Origin: APNM01 sp040361335
Lineage (GTDB): Bacteria; Pseudomonadota; Gammaproteobacteria; Nevskiales; Salinisphaeraceae
Assembly: GCF_040361335.1 (NCBI RefSeq)
Contig: NZ_APNM01000004.1
Coordinates: forward strand, 124,001 to 188,000
Direction of reading: 5' to 3'
DNA length: 64,000 nucleotides
In this document: positions 33,110 to 42,191 of the stretch, in pieces
Numbering within the stretch: the stretch's first letter is position 1
How the letters are laid out: each line of letters begins with the position of its first letter
Position numbers and translations under genes: made by a program
Notes under the pieces: model-generated
What the model was told of the DNA's origin: nothing
What the model saw: only the letters and a program-made list of their open reading frames with translations
Database searches by the model: none

Positions 33110-34366
33110 GTGCGCGTCATTGTCATCGGAGCCGGTCTGCTGGGCACCAGCACCGCCTATTTCCTCGCCGAGCGGGGCCACGATGTGGTGGTGCTGGACC
33201 GTGCCCGCGCCATAGCCGACGAGACCAGTCACGCCAACGGCGGCATCATCCACGCCAGCAACGCCGCCCCCTGGAACGCGCCCGGCGTCGTCCGCCAGGC
33301 CCTGCGCTGGATCGGCCGGCGGGACGCGCCTATCGCGGTACGGCCCTCGGCCCTGCCCGGCCTCGCCCGCTGGGGCCTGAGCTTCCTGCGCCACAGCCGG
33401 CGCGACCGCTTCGAGCGCTCGCTGCGCGCCAACGCCCGTCTCGCCGTGTACAGCCTGGCCGTGATGCGCGAACTGCGCGACAGAACGGGGCTCGATTACC
33501 ACGCGCGCACCGCCGGCTGCCTGGCGGTGTTCCGCGACCAGGCGGGCCTGGACGCCGCCGGCCGCGAGGCCGCGATCCTGGCGGATGCCGGCGTGCGTTC
33601 CGAGATCCTGGACCGGCGCGCGCTGGCGGCGCGCGAGCCCACACTGGCCGACGGCTTCGCCGGCGGTCTCCTGTACCCGGACGACGAGAGCGGCGACGCC
33701 TGCCTGTTCACCCGTGCCCTGGCCTCGCGGGCCCGCGAGCGGGGCGCCGAGTTCCGGCTCGCCACCCCGGTCACGCGCCTGCTGGTCGAGAACGGCGCCG
33801 TGACCGGCGCGGCCACCCCCGCCGGGGATTTCCGCGGCGACGCCTGCGTGCTCGCCGCGGGCAGCTACAGCCCCGCCCTGGCCCGGCCCGCCGGATTGCG
33901 CCTGCCGATCTACCCGGTCAAGGGCCACTCGCTGACCCTGCCGCTACCGCCCGGGGCACCGTTACCGCATGCGCCGCTGATCGACGGCGAGCGCAAGGTG
34001 GTCGCCGCCGTGCTCGGCGACCGGCTCCGGGTCGCGGGTTTCGCCGAATTCGCCGGCTACGACCGGCGCACCGACACGCGCCGCAGCCAGGCCCTGCTTC
34101 GAGGTCTGCGGGCCGTGCTCCCGGACCTGGCGGCCCGCCTCGATCCGGCCACGGCCGAGCCCTGGGCGGGCCTGCGGCCGACCACGCCGGATGGCCGCCC
34201 CCTGCTGGGCCCGACCCCGGCACCGGGCCTGTACCTGGCGACCGGTACCGGCCATCTCGGCTGGACCTTCGCCGCCGGTGCCGGCCGGCTGGTGGCCGAT
34301 GCGGTGAGCGGGGCACCGCCGGCGCTGGCCCTGGACGAACTGAGCTACCGGCGCCTGACGCCCTGA
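33110..34366 (+). CDS. DadA-like FAD-dependent amino acid dehydrogenase
   Basis: A 418-residue DAO-family flavoprotein starting VRVIVIGAGLLGTSTAYFLA (FAD GxGxxG motif), with SHANGGIIHASNAAPW and the ending GLYLATGTGHLGWTFAAGAG, closely similar to the D-amino acid dehydrogenase small subunit DadA, which passes electrons from D-amino acids to the quinone pool. GTG 33110 follows GGGAGCG. Its end overlaps the convergent ubiT gene by 22 bp. Substrate is inferred from the family; sarcosine- or glycine-oxidase-like relatives cannot be excluded. Confidence 0.82.
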   Translation: MRVIVIGAGLLGTSTAYFLAERGHDVVVLDRARAIADETSHANGGIIHASNAAPWNAPGVVRQALRWIGRRDAPIAVRPSALPGLARWGLSFLRHSRRDRFERSLRANARLAVYSLAVMRELRDRTGLDYHARTAGCLAVFRDQAGLDAAGREAAILADAGVRSEILDRRALAAREPTLADGFAGGLLYPDDESGDACLFTRALASRARERGAEFRLATPVTRLLVENGAVTGAATPAGDFRGDACVLAAGSYSPALARPAGLRLPIYPVKGHSLTLPLPPGAPLPHAPLIDGERKVVAAVLGDRLRVAGFAEFAGYDRRTDTRRSQALLRGLRAVLPDLAARLDPATAEPWAGLRPTTPDGRPLLGPTPAPGLYLATGTGHLGWTFAAGAGRLVADAVSGAPPALALDELSYRRLTP

Positions 34367-34836
34367 GGCGGGTCCAGCCAGCGCCCCACGGCCGCCAGCA
34401 CGACCGGCGCCAGGGGATGCCAGTCCTCGGGCTCCAGGGCATCCATCAGGTTCTTGCAGGCCAGCCCCAGCTCGGTGTCGCCGGCGATCGCCAACCGCCG
34501 CCGGAAGAACAGCGTGTCCGGATCGGCACGGCGCGTGGCCAGCAACGCGAAGCCCCGCAGGTCGGAACGCAGGTCGACGTCCGGCGCCGGTCCCGGCGGC
34601 AGGACCCGCAGGGCGGCGCGGACATGCGTGATGTCCCAAGCCAGTCCCAGGTCGGTGACCGCCACCCGCAGCCGCCGGCCTTCCAGGAACGCCAACTCAC
34701 CACGCGCCAGCGGCTCGCGGAAAGCCAGCGCGAGCGCCCGTTCCAGCGCCAGCCGCTGCAGCGGGAACGGCACCGCCGACACGGGCGGCGGCGGCAGCCG
34801 GCGCGCCAGCGCCGCGGCCAGGTCGGCCGCGCTCAC
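34345..34836 (-). CDS. ubiT: UbiT, SCP2-domain factor for O2-independent ubiquinone synthesis
   Basis: A 163-residue protein with a sterol-carrier (SCP2) lipid-binding fold: FPLQRLALERALALAF near the start and GLALLATRRADPDTLFFRRRL (core RADPDTLFFRRRL, near 105) as in UbiT. UbiT binds ubiquinone precursors and helps UbiU-UbiV hydroxylation without O2. It starts within the ubiV stop (ATGA overlap) and its 3' end overlaps the convergent dadA-like gene by 22 bp. Last gene of the ubiU-ubiV-ubiT operon. Confidence 0.9.
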   Translation of the reverse strand: MSAADLAAALARRLPPPPVSAVPFPLQRLALERALALAFREPLARGELAFLEGRRLRVAVTDLGLAWDITHVRAALRVLPPGPAPDVDLRSDLRGFALLATRRADPDTLFFRRRLAIAGDTELGLACKNLMDALEPEDWHPLAPVVLAAVGRWLDPPQGVRRR

Positions 34837-35720
34837 GCGGGTGGTTCCATGCCGGCCGCGCCCAGCCAGTAGCCGCGGCAGACGGGCTCGTCATCGGGCG
34901 GCAACTCGGGCGCACGGCGTTCACGCACGGCCGCGGCCATCGCCTCCACCACCGCCAGGCTGTGGCGACCCTCGGCGGCGACCCGGAAGATATCCACCCC
35001 GGCGGCCGCCAGCTCCGGCCAGAGGTCGCACAGATCGCAGACGGCACCGGACTGGGTCTGGATGCCGTTGATGGTGAACACCCGCCGGCCCTCCTGCGTG
35101 TGCACCGGAAGGCCGCGGGGGTGCTCGATGCACCGGAAGCCGCAGCGGTCCTTGGGCACATCGGCGGCGCGCGCCGTGAAGCAGCGGGCGGACCAGGCCA
35201 ACGGCAGCCGCCCGTGGCCCAGCACCTCGGTTTCGATGCCGTCGCGGACGCCGAGGGCGCCGGCCTCGTCCAGGATGCCTTCGATCGCGTCGCGCCCCAG
35301 CTCCACCGGCGCCACCCAGCGCCGCAGGCCGTCGCGGTGCAGGACGGCCAGCGTCCGGCCGCTGTAGATGTTGATCGCGGTGCCGGCGACAAAGCTCCGC
35401 GCCTGCGCCGCCAGAAGCTGCACCGCCCCCATGTCGTTGGCCTCCACGGCAAAGCGTCCCTGGCCGCACAGGCGCTTGACCGTCCCCAGTTCGGATGCCG
35501 CCTCGATCAGGGTCAGGGTCGAGAGAACGACCTCCTTGCCCGTCTCCGCCAGGCGCGCCGCGATGTCGAGCCAATCGTCCGGGGTCAGCTCGCGCCGCTT
35601 GGCGCACACGGTCTCGCCGACGTAGATCACGTCCGCTGACGACTCGCCCGCGCGCGCGTAGAAATCCAGCAGATCGGCGCGCGGCCAGTGGTAGGGAACG
35701 GGGCCGAGGGAGATGCGCAT
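34833..35720 (-). CDS. ubiV: UbiV, U32-family O2-independent ubiquinone hydroxylase subunit
   Basis: A 295-residue peptidase-U32-like protein. Its four [4Fe-4S] ligands fall at Cys39, Cys180, Cys193 and Cys197, the same numbers as in E. coli UbiV, which is strong support. It works as a heterodimer with UbiU, using prephenate as oxygen donor to hydroxylate the ubiquinone ring anaerobically. It lies 6 bp after ubiU and overlaps ubiT. Cytoplasmic; no peptidase function expected. Confidence 0.95.
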   Translation of the reverse strand: MRISLGPVPYHWPRADLLDFYARAGESSADVIYVGETVCAKRRELTPDDWLDIAARLAETGKEVVLSTLTLIEAASELGTVKRLCGQGRFAVEANDMGAVQLLAAQARSFVAGTAINIYSGRTLAVLHRDGLRRWVAPVELGRDAIEGILDEAGALGVRDGIETEVLGHGRLPLAWSARCFTARAADVPKDRCGFRCIEHPRGLPVHTQEGRRVFTINGIQTQSGAVCDLCDLWPELAAAGVDIFRVAAEGRHSLAVVEAMAAAVRERRAPELPPDDEPVCRGYWLGAAGMEPPA

Positions 35721-35726
35721 GCGGTT

Positions 35727-36734
35727 CTATTGCCAGGAACGGTGGTAGGCGCCCAGGGTCGTCTGCGTGCCCTCGGACAAGCCGGCCAGCGTGCGCTGCC
35801 ATTCCCCGCTGACGGCGAAACGCGCCGGCGCGGCCAGCAGATGGTCGATCGCGCGCCGCCAGACCGCCGTCACACGCGCGACATAGGCCGGACTGCGCTG
35901 CCGGCCCTCGATCTTGACCGCCGCGACCCCCGCCGCGTGCAACTCCGGCAGGCAGGCGAGACTGTTCAGGCTGGTCGGTTCCTCCAGCGCGTGGAACGCC
36001 CGCCCGCCGGCATGGCCCGGCACCCGGAAGCGCCCCTTGCACAGGGTGGGGTAACCGGCCTGCTCGCCGGGGCCGTAACGGTCGATCAGCACGTCGTTGA
36101 GCCGCGCCTCCACGGTGTCATCCGTCTGCGACCAGCGCACCGCCCAGGCCGGCGAGCAGATGCCGTTGCGGTTGGGCGACTCCCCGGTGAGATAGGACGA
36201 CAGGTGACAACGTCCCTCGGCCATGATGCACAGCCCGCCGAAGCCGAACACCTCCAGGGGCAGGTCGCCCTCGCCGGCCACCCGGCGTATCTGGGCCAGC
36301 GACAGCACCCGGGGCAGCACCGCCCGCCGGACACCGAAGCGCTCGCGGTAGTAACGCAGGGCGGCCGGATTGGTGGCCGAGGCCTGCACCGACAGGTGCA
36401 GGGGCAGGTCCGGATGCCGCCGGCGGGCGTGATCCAGGACCGCGACGTCGGCCACGATCAGCGCGTCCACCCCGACGGCGGCCGCGGTGTCCACCGCGGC
36501 CTCCCATTCCGGCCAGCGGCCCGCCTGGGCATAGGTATTGATGGCCGCGAACACCCGCCGTCCGCGCTCGTGGGCATAGGCGACGCCGCGCCGGGCCGTC
36601 TCCGGATCGAAGTTCAGGCCCGGAAATCGGCGCGCGTTGGTCTCGTCGCGGAAGCCGATGTACACCGCGTCCGCGCCCGCGTCCACCGCGGCCCGCAGCG
36701 AGGGGAAATTACCGGCGGGACAGACCAGTTCCAT
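35727..36734 (-). CDS. ubiU: UbiU, U32-family O2-independent ubiquinone hydroxylase subunit
   Basis: A 335-residue U32 protein beginning MELVCPAGNFPSL. The [4Fe-4S] ligands are at Cys169, Cys176, Cys193 and Cys232, again with E. coli numbering. Partner of UbiV. I chose ATG 36734, where conservation begins. A perfect FNR box is centred 64.5 bp upstream, in line with anaerobic expression of these genes. First gene of the ubiUVT operon; divergent from an acyl-CoA dehydrogenase-ubiD unit. Confidence 0.95.
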   Translation of the reverse strand: MELVCPAGNFPSLRAAVDAGADAVYIGFRDETNARRFPGLNFDPETARRGVAYAHERGRRVFAAINTYAQAGRWPEWEAAVDTAAAVGVDALIVADVAVLDHARRRHPDLPLHLSVQASATNPAALRYYRERFGVRRAVLPRVLSLAQIRRVAGEGDLPLEVFGFGGLCIMAEGRCHLSSYLTGESPNRNGICSPAWAVRWSQTDDTVEARLNDVLIDRYGPGEQAGYPTLCKGRFRVPGHAGGRAFHALEEPTSLNSLACLPELHAAGVAAVKIEGRQRSPAYVARVTAVWRRAIDHLLAAPARFAVSGEWQRTLAGLSEGTQTTLGAYHRSWQ

Positions 36735-36791
36735 GACGCTCCGCAACCGTGAAACCGTCGACGACCCTAGTCGCGCCGGCCCCGCGCGGCC

Positions 36792-36805
36792 TTGATCTTC
36801 ATCAA
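36792..36805. promoter_or_regulatory. FNR/DNR box between ubiU and the acyl-CoA dehydrogenase gene
   Basis: TTGATCTTCATCAA, a perfect site. Centre 64.5 bp from ubiU (minus strand) and 106.5 bp from ATG 36905 (plus strand). One site may control both divergent units. Confidence 0.87.
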
Positions 36806-36904
36806 GGACGGTGCCGGGGAGCACGGCCAATCTGGCCCTGCCCGTCCGGCGGGACGATACGACACCAAGGCTTCGCCGCGAGACGCGGAGCAGGAGGAGA
36901 ACGA

Positions 36905-38215
36905 ATGGCCATGGCAGCGACGCGGGCGGCCGGCGACACCGGCCGCGGGGGCGGCAGCCCGATCCACGGCTGGCCCGCGCACCCCCGGGCCCGGCTCGGC
37001 GGATTCGGGATCGAGCCGCCGCTGAACGACATGGAACGCATGTTCCAGCAGACCCTGCGCAAGTTCGCGCTGGAGGTCATGCGACCCATCGGCCAACGCC
37101 TCGACCGCATGAGCGCCGCCCGGGTGATCGCCGAGGACTCGCCGTACTGGGACTTCCGGCGCCAGTTGCTCGATCTCGGGGTCCGCCTGGAGATGCTGCT
37201 GGCCCTGCCGCCGGAGCAGCGCGCGCGGATGTTCTGCATCGCTTACGAGGAGCTGGGCTACGGCGACGGCGGCCTGGCGATCTCGGCCGGCGCGAGCACA
37301 TTGCCGCACTATCTCTCGGCGCTGTTCGGCAACGGCTTCCTGATGGAACGCTTCCCCGAGGAGACGCTCGGCTGCTGGGCCATCACCGAGCCCGACCACG
37401 GCAGCGACACCCTGGATCCGGCGGGCATGCTCCGACACCCGGACGGCCGGCACGGGCGTCCCAACACCGTCGCCCGGTTCCACAACGACCGGGTGGTACT
37501 GAACGGCCAGAAATCGGCCTGGGTCTCCAACGGCACCGTGGCCGAGGTCTGCATCCTGTACTGCGCCGCCGACACCGGCGACGGCCCGGACCCGGCCCAC
37601 GGCTGCGTGCTGGTGCTCCCGCTCGACCTGCCCGGCATCTCGCGCGGCCAGCCCCTGGAGAAGCACGGCCAGCGCGGCAATCCCCAGGGCGAACTCTTCT
37701 TCGAAGACGTGGAGGTGCCGCTGGACTATGTCCTGGCCGGCCCCGAGGACTACCAGCGCGCGGTCTACTGCATCCTGACCGAGGCCAACGCCCTGATGGG
37801 CGCGACCTGGACCGGCGTCGCCCGCGGTGCCTACGACCTGGCGTACGAGTACGCCCACGAACGCCGGCAGGGCGGCGTCCCGATCGTCCGTCACCAGCTC
37901 GTGGCCTACAAGCTCTTCCACATGTTCCGCCGCATCGAGGCCTCCGCGGCCCTGAGCCGCCGGGTGGTGCACTACAACCACGCGGCCGACCTGCCCGCGG
38001 TGCAGGCCTCGATCGCGGCCAAGATCACCGCCACGCAGATGTCGTTCGATGTCGCCAGCGACGCCCTGCAGCTCTTCGGCGGCAACGGCCTCACCCACGA
38101 GTATCCGATCGAGAAGATCCTCCGCGACTGCCGCGCGGCCATGATCGAGGACGGCTCCAACGACGTCCTGGCCCTGAAGGGCGGCCATTACCTGATGGAC
38201 GAGGACCGGCTCTGA
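36905..38215 (+). CDS. Acyl-CoA dehydrogenase, upstream of ubiD
   Basis: A 436-residue ACAD flavoprotein: helical N-terminal domain, beta domain with CWAITEPDHGSDT (near 156) and GQKSAWVSNG, and C-terminal helical domain ending QLFGGNGLTHEYPIEKILRD then IEDGSNDVLALKGG, where Glu stands at the catalytic-base position of iEGtn-type enzymes. ATG 36905 lies 7 nt after AGGAGG. It is 8 bp upstream of ubiD, implying cotranscription, yet ACADs have no known role in ubiquinone synthesis. Substrate unknown. Confidence 0.85.
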   Translation: MAMAATRAAGDTGRGGGSPIHGWPAHPRARLGGFGIEPPLNDMERMFQQTLRKFALEVMRPIGQRLDRMSAARVIAEDSPYWDFRRQLLDLGVRLEMLLALPPEQRARMFCIAYEELGYGDGGLAISAGASTLPHYLSALFGNGFLMERFPEETLGCWAITEPDHGSDTLDPAGMLRHPDGRHGRPNTVARFHNDRVVLNGQKSAWVSNGTVAEVCILYCAADTGDGPDPAHGCVLVLPLDLPGISRGQPLEKHGQRGNPQGELFFEDVEVPLDYVLAGPEDYQRAVYCILTEANALMGATWTGVARGAYDLAYEYAHERRQGGVPIVRHQLVAYKLFHMFRRIEASAALSRRVVHYNHAADLPAVQASIAAKITATQMSFDVASDALQLFGGNGLTHEYPIEKILRDCRAAMIEDGSNDVLALKGGHYLMDEDRL

Positions 38216-38223
38216 CGCAAACG

Positions 38224-39789
38224 ATGGGCGATTCCGCGCCGGCACCGCATGCCATCCCCGGCGACCGCGACCCGGCGGCGTCGCCGCTCGCCGGCCTGCG
38301 GCCGCCGGGCACGGGTTTTGCCGACCTGCGCGGATTCCTGGCGTTCCTGGCGCGGCGCGGACAACTGCGCCGGGTCGGCGTGGCGGTCGACCCGCGGCTC
38401 GAAATCACCGAGGTCTGCCGGCGCACCCTGGTGGCGGACGGCCCCGCCCTGCTGTTCGAACGGCCCGGCAACCACGATATCCCGCTACTGGGCAACCTGT
38501 TCGGCACCACCGAGCGCGTGGCCCTGGGCATGGGCCGGCGCTCCCCGGCCGAGCTGCGTGAGCTGGGGCGGCTGCTGGCGTTCCTGCGCGAGCCGCACCT
38601 GCCGCGCAGCCTGGCGCAGGCGGTCGAGCGACTGCCGCAGTTGCGCCACGTGCTCCACACCACGCCGCGGCTCGTGCGGCACGCCCCCTGCCAGGACAAC
38701 CGCCTGCGCGGCGGCGAGATCGATCTAGGCCGGCTGCCGATCCAGACCTGCTGGCCGGAAGACGCCGGGCCGCTGATAAGCTTCGGCCTGGTGGTCACCC
38801 GCGGGCCCCGGGCCGCGCGCCAGAACGTGGGCATCTACCGCCAGCAGGTGATCGCCCGCGACAAGGTGATCATGCGCTGGCTGGCGCATCGCGGCGGCGC
38901 GGGCGACTTCCGGGACTGGCAGGAATGCCATCCCGGACAGCCGTTCCCGGTGGCCGTGGTGATCGGCGCCGACCCCGCGACCACCCTGGCCGCGGTGAGC
39001 CCGATCCCGGACACGGTCTCCGAGTACGAATTCGCCGGCCTGCTGCGCGGCACCCGCAGCGAGCTGGTGCGCTGCCTGACCAGCGACCTGCAGGTGCCGG
39101 CCACCGCCGAGATCGTCCTGGAGGGACACATCACGCCCGGCGAGGAGGCCCTGGAAGGTCCGTTCGGCGACCACACCGGCCACTACAACGCCCGGGGCCA
39201 CTACCCCGTTCTCACCATCGATTGCATCACCCACCGGGACAACCCGATCTACCACGGCACCTACATGGGCCGGTCGCCCCACGACGAGCCCTCGGTGCTG
39301 GCGCAGGCGCTCAACGAGCTGTTCATTCCCCTGCTCCAGAAGCAGTTCCCGGAAGTGGTCGATTTCTACCTGCCGCCCGCGGCCTGTTCCTACCGCATCG
39401 CCTGCGTGAGCATCCGCAAGCGCTACCCGGGCCACGCCCAGCGCGTGATGATGGGCGTGTGGAGCTACCTGCGTCAGTTCACTTACACCAAGTACGTGAT
39501 CGTGACCGACGACGACATCGACGTGCGCGACTGGGATGACGTGATCTGGGCCCTGGCCACCCGCGCCGACCCGGCGCGCGACAGCACCATCGTCGACCGC
39601 TCGCCCATCGATTACCTGGACTTCGCCAGCCCCGCGCCCCGCCTGGGCGGCAAGCTGGGTATCGACGCCACCCGCAAATGGCCGGGCGAGACCGACCGCG
39701 AATGGGGCCGGGAGATCGTCCCCGACCTCGAGGTCAGCGCCCGCGTGGATGCCCTCTGGCCGGAGATCATGGGTACAGGACCAGGGTAA
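38224..39789 (+). CDS. ubiD: UbiD, prFMN-dependent 4-hydroxy-3-polyprenylbenzoate decarboxylase
   Basis: A 521-residue protein aligned along its length with E. coli UbiD as I remember it (PIQTCWPEDAGPLISFGL, FAGLLRGTR, EGPFGDHTGHYN, QKQFPEVVDFYLPP, DATRKWPGETDREWGR). It decarboxylates the ring in ubiquinone synthesis using prenylated FMN made by UbiX, which is not in the window. The N-terminus is about 30 residues longer than in E. coli. No Shine-Dalgarno is obvious; translation may be coupled to the gene 8 bp upstream. Next to ubiUVT it completes an anaerobic ubiquinone cluster. Confidence 0.95.
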   Translation: MGDSAPAPHAIPGDRDPAASPLAGLRPPGTGFADLRGFLAFLARRGQLRRVGVAVDPRLEITEVCRRTLVADGPALLFERPGNHDIPLLGNLFGTTERVALGMGRRSPAELRELGRLLAFLREPHLPRSLAQAVERLPQLRHVLHTTPRLVRHAPCQDNRLRGGEIDLGRLPIQTCWPEDAGPLISFGLVVTRGPRAARQNVGIYRQQVIARDKVIMRWLAHRGGAGDFRDWQECHPGQPFPVAVVIGADPATTLAAVSPIPDTVSEYEFAGLLRGTRSELVRCLTSDLQVPATAEIVLEGHITPGEEALEGPFGDHTGHYNARGHYPVLTIDCITHRDNPIYHGTYMGRSPHDEPSVLAQALNELFIPLLQKQFPEVVDFYLPPAACSYRIACVSIRKRYPGHAQRVMMGVWSYLRQFTYTKYVIVTDDDIDVRDWDDVIWALATRADPARDSTIVDRSPIDYLDFASPAPRLGGKLGIDATRKWPGETDREWGREIVPDLEVSARVDALWPEIMGTGPG

Positions 39790-39862
39790 GCGTAGGCCGG
39801 AAAATGCTATCGAAGCCTTCCCGGAATGCCAGGCATGGCCCCTGTTCCCGAAGACTTTAACC

Positions 39863-39945
39863 CGCGGATTGCGCGGATGGACGCAGGCCAAGAACGCAAC
39901 GTATTGGAATCAGTGAAATCTGCGTCATCCGTGGATGCCTGCGAT
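39863..39945. repeat. Inverted repeat between convergent genes
   Basis: CGGATGGACGCAG (39874-39886) is the near reverse complement of CTGCGTCATCCG (39920-39931). The right side (AATCAGTGAAATCTGCGTCA, 39908 onward) resembles the right arm of the 27264-27407 element, so both likely belong to one dispersed family; it may also end transcription of both convergent genes. Confidence 0.55.
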
Positions 39946-39965
39946 TCGCCGGCCCGCATCCGCCG

Positions 39966-40631
39966 TCAGGCAGCCGCTACCGCCGGCACCACGAACTGCG
40001 CCACCACCGCGCTGAAGTGGCAGATGCTGCCGGCGAGCACGAACAGATGCCACACCGCGTGCGAATAGCGCAGGCGCTCGTTGTGGTAGAAGAACGTGCC
40101 GGCCGTGTAGGCGACGCCGCCGGCGATCAGCCACTGCAGCGCGGCCGGCTCCAGCTCGCGGCTGATGGGCACGAAGGCGATCACCGCCAGCCAGCCCATG
40201 AAGACATAGGCGGCGGTGGACAGCACCCGCAGGCGGCCGGTGAAGAACAGCTTGAACACGATCCCCAGCAGGGCCAGGCCCCAGACCGCGCCGAACAGCG
40301 ACCAGCCCAGTCCGCCCCGCAGCGCGGCCACCGTGAACGGCGTGTAGGTCCCCGCGATCAGCAGGTAGATCGCGCAATGATCGAGCACCTTGAGATGGTG
40401 CCGGGCGCGCGGGTGCGGGATGGCGTGATAGAGGGTCGAGGCCGAGTAAAGCAGGGCCAGGCTGATCACGAACACCAGGCTGCCGACGACCTCGCGGGCG
40501 CCGGCGTAGATCGCGACCAGGGTCACCAGGGTGGCGCCGCCGCCGATGCTGAGCAGCACGCCGATGCCGTGGGTCACGGCGTTGGCGATCTCTTCCCGTA
40601 TGCGTTGCGGTGCCGTTATGGCCGTCTCCAT
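39966..40631 (-). CDS. Hemolysin III family (PAQR-like) membrane protein
   Basis: A 221-residue, seven-helix membrane protein of the hemolysin III/YqfA family. Conserved metal-site-like histidines appear in STLYHAIP (near 65), LKVLDHCAIYLLIAGTYTPF (near 80-100) and HAVWHLFVLAGSICHF (near 190-205). The cellular role of bacterial members is not settled, despite the name. It is convergent with ubiD and lies downstream of hemN on the same strand with a 104-bp gap; I see no FNR box there. Confidence 0.85.
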   Translation of the reverse strand: METAITAPQRIREEIANAVTHGIGVLLSIGGGATLVTLVAIYAGAREVVGSLVFVISLALLYSASTLYHAIPHPRARHHLKVLDHCAIYLLIAGTYTPFTVAALRGGLGWSLFGAVWGLALLGIVFKLFFTGRLRVLSTAAYVFMGWLAVIAFVPISRELEPAALQWLIAGGVAYTAGTFFYHNERLRYSHAVWHLFVLAGSICHFSAVVAQFVVPAVAAA

Positions 40632-40735
40632 GTCTATTCCCGAAACCGTCGGTGGGACGCACCGTCTCCGTCAACGGGGACACCGGAACCCACCCGGCGT
40701 TCCCCAGTCTGGACGCCCATCGTGTCAGGCGAGTG

Positions 40736-42121
40736 TCAGATCACCCGCGAGAACCGCGCCGGCTGCGCCGGCGCCGCCAGGTAGGCGTCGAACACCATCG
40801 CGATGGCCCGCAGCAGCAGCCGCCCGCGGGGCAGCACGTCGATGCCGCCCTCGTCCACCGCGACCAGGCCGTCCTCGTCCATCGGCATCAGGGCATCCAG
40901 CTCGTCCGCGAAATAGTCCGGAAAGACGATATGGTGGCGGCGCTCGATCTCGGCGAAATCCAGGCGGCTGTCGCACATCAGGCGCTGGATCACGTCCCGC
41001 CGCAGACGGTCGTCCGCGGTCAGGCGCACGCCCCGCAGCACCGGCAGCCGGCCCGCGTCCACCGCCTCGCGATAATCCGGCACCCGCTTGTCGTGCTGGC
41101 TGTAACTGTCCGCGACACTGGAGATGGCACTCATGCCCATGCCCACGAGATCGCAGCCGCGGTGCGTGGAATAGCCCTGGAAATTCCGGTACAGGCGGCC
41201 CTCGCGCTGGGCCACGGCGAGATCGTCGTCGGGCAGCGCGAAATGGTCCATGCCGATGTAGACGTAGCCTGCCCCCACCAGTTTGTCGATCGCCTGCCCC
41301 AGCAGCCGGAGCTTGACCTCGGGCGACGGCAGATCCTCCGCCCGGATACGCCGCTGGGGCTTGAACAGCTCGGGCAGATGGGCATAGCTGTACAGGGCGA
41401 TGCGATCCGGACGCAGCAGCAGGACCTCGCGCAGGGTGGCGGCGAAGCGTCCCGGCGTCTGACGCGGCAGCCCGTAGATCAGGTCGAAGTTGACCGACTG
41501 GAAACCCGTGCGGCGCAGCTCGTCCAGCACCAGCGTCACCTGGCGCTCGGACTGCACGCGGTTCACGGCCCGCTGCACGTCGCGGTCGAAATCCTGCACG
41601 CCGAGGCTGGCCCGGTTGAAGCCGAGGCTGGCGAGCTGGGCCACGGCGGCCGGGTCCACGCTGCGCGGATCGATCTCGATGGTGAACTCGCGGCCCGCCC
41701 CCGTGTCCAGCTCGAAATGCTTGTCCAGGTCCTCCATCAGTCCGGCCGTCTGGGCCGGCGTCAGGTAGGTCGGGGTGCCGCCGCCCCAGGCGAGCTGCGA
41801 GACCGTGCGCCCGGCGTCGAACAGCGCGCCCTGGAGCGCGATCTCCCGGCGCAGGCTGTCGACGTAACCGGCGATCACCTCCGGCTGACGCGTGACCACC
41901 CGCGTGCAGGCGCAGTAGAAACAGGGGCTGGCGCAGAACGGCAGGTGCAGGTACAGCGACAACGGGCCGCCGGCGTCGTTGCCGGCGGCGACGCGCTCGC
42001 GGTACTCGGCCTCGCCGAAATCCGTCCGGAACTGCGGTGCGGTCGGATACGAGGTGTAGCGCGGCCCGTTGCGGTCGTACCGGCGGATCAGATCGATATC
42101 GAAGGCGGCCTGTGCGGTCAC
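40736..42121 (-). CDS. hemN: HemN, oxygen-independent coproporphyrinogen III oxidase
   Basis: A 461-residue radical SAM enzyme converting coproporphyrinogen III to protoporphyrinogen IX without O2, needed for anaerobic heme. The cluster ligands Cys63, Cys67 and Cys70 lie in PFCASPCFYCAC, one position off E. coli numbering. GGGTPTYL and the C-terminal HemN domain are also seen. A perfect FNR box lies 63.5 bp upstream of ATG 42121. Full length for the family. Confidence 0.95.
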   Translation of the reverse strand: MTAQAAFDIDLIRRYDRNGPRYTSYPTAPQFRTDFGEAEYRERVAAGNDAGGPLSLYLHLPFCASPCFYCACTRVVTRQPEVIAGYVDSLRREIALQGALFDAGRTVSQLAWGGGTPTYLTPAQTAGLMEDLDKHFELDTGAGREFTIEIDPRSVDPAAVAQLASLGFNRASLGVQDFDRDVQRAVNRVQSERQVTLVLDELRRTGFQSVNFDLIYGLPRQTPGRFAATLREVLLLRPDRIALYSYAHLPELFKPQRRIRAEDLPSPEVKLRLLGQAIDKLVGAGYVYIGMDHFALPDDDLAVAQREGRLYRNFQGYSTHRGCDLVGMGMSAISSVADSYSQHDKRVPDYREAVDAGRLPVLRGVRLTADDRLRRDVIQRLMCDSRLDFAEIERRHHIVFPDYFADELDALMPMDEDGLVAVDEGGIDVLPRGRLLLRAIAMVFDAYLAAPAQPARFSRVI

Positions 42122-42177
42122 GGCGTCGAATCCCCTTGAACGTGGCCGCAGGCTAGCGCGTTCGCCGCCCGGCGTGG

Positions 42178-42191
42178 TTGATCTGGATCAA
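42178..42191. promoter_or_regulatory. FNR/DNR box upstream of hemN
   Basis: TTGATCTGGATCAA, perfect, centred 63.5 bp before hemN. Its upstream end overlaps the stop codon (TGA, 42188-42190) of the SQR gene. Confidence 0.88.
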
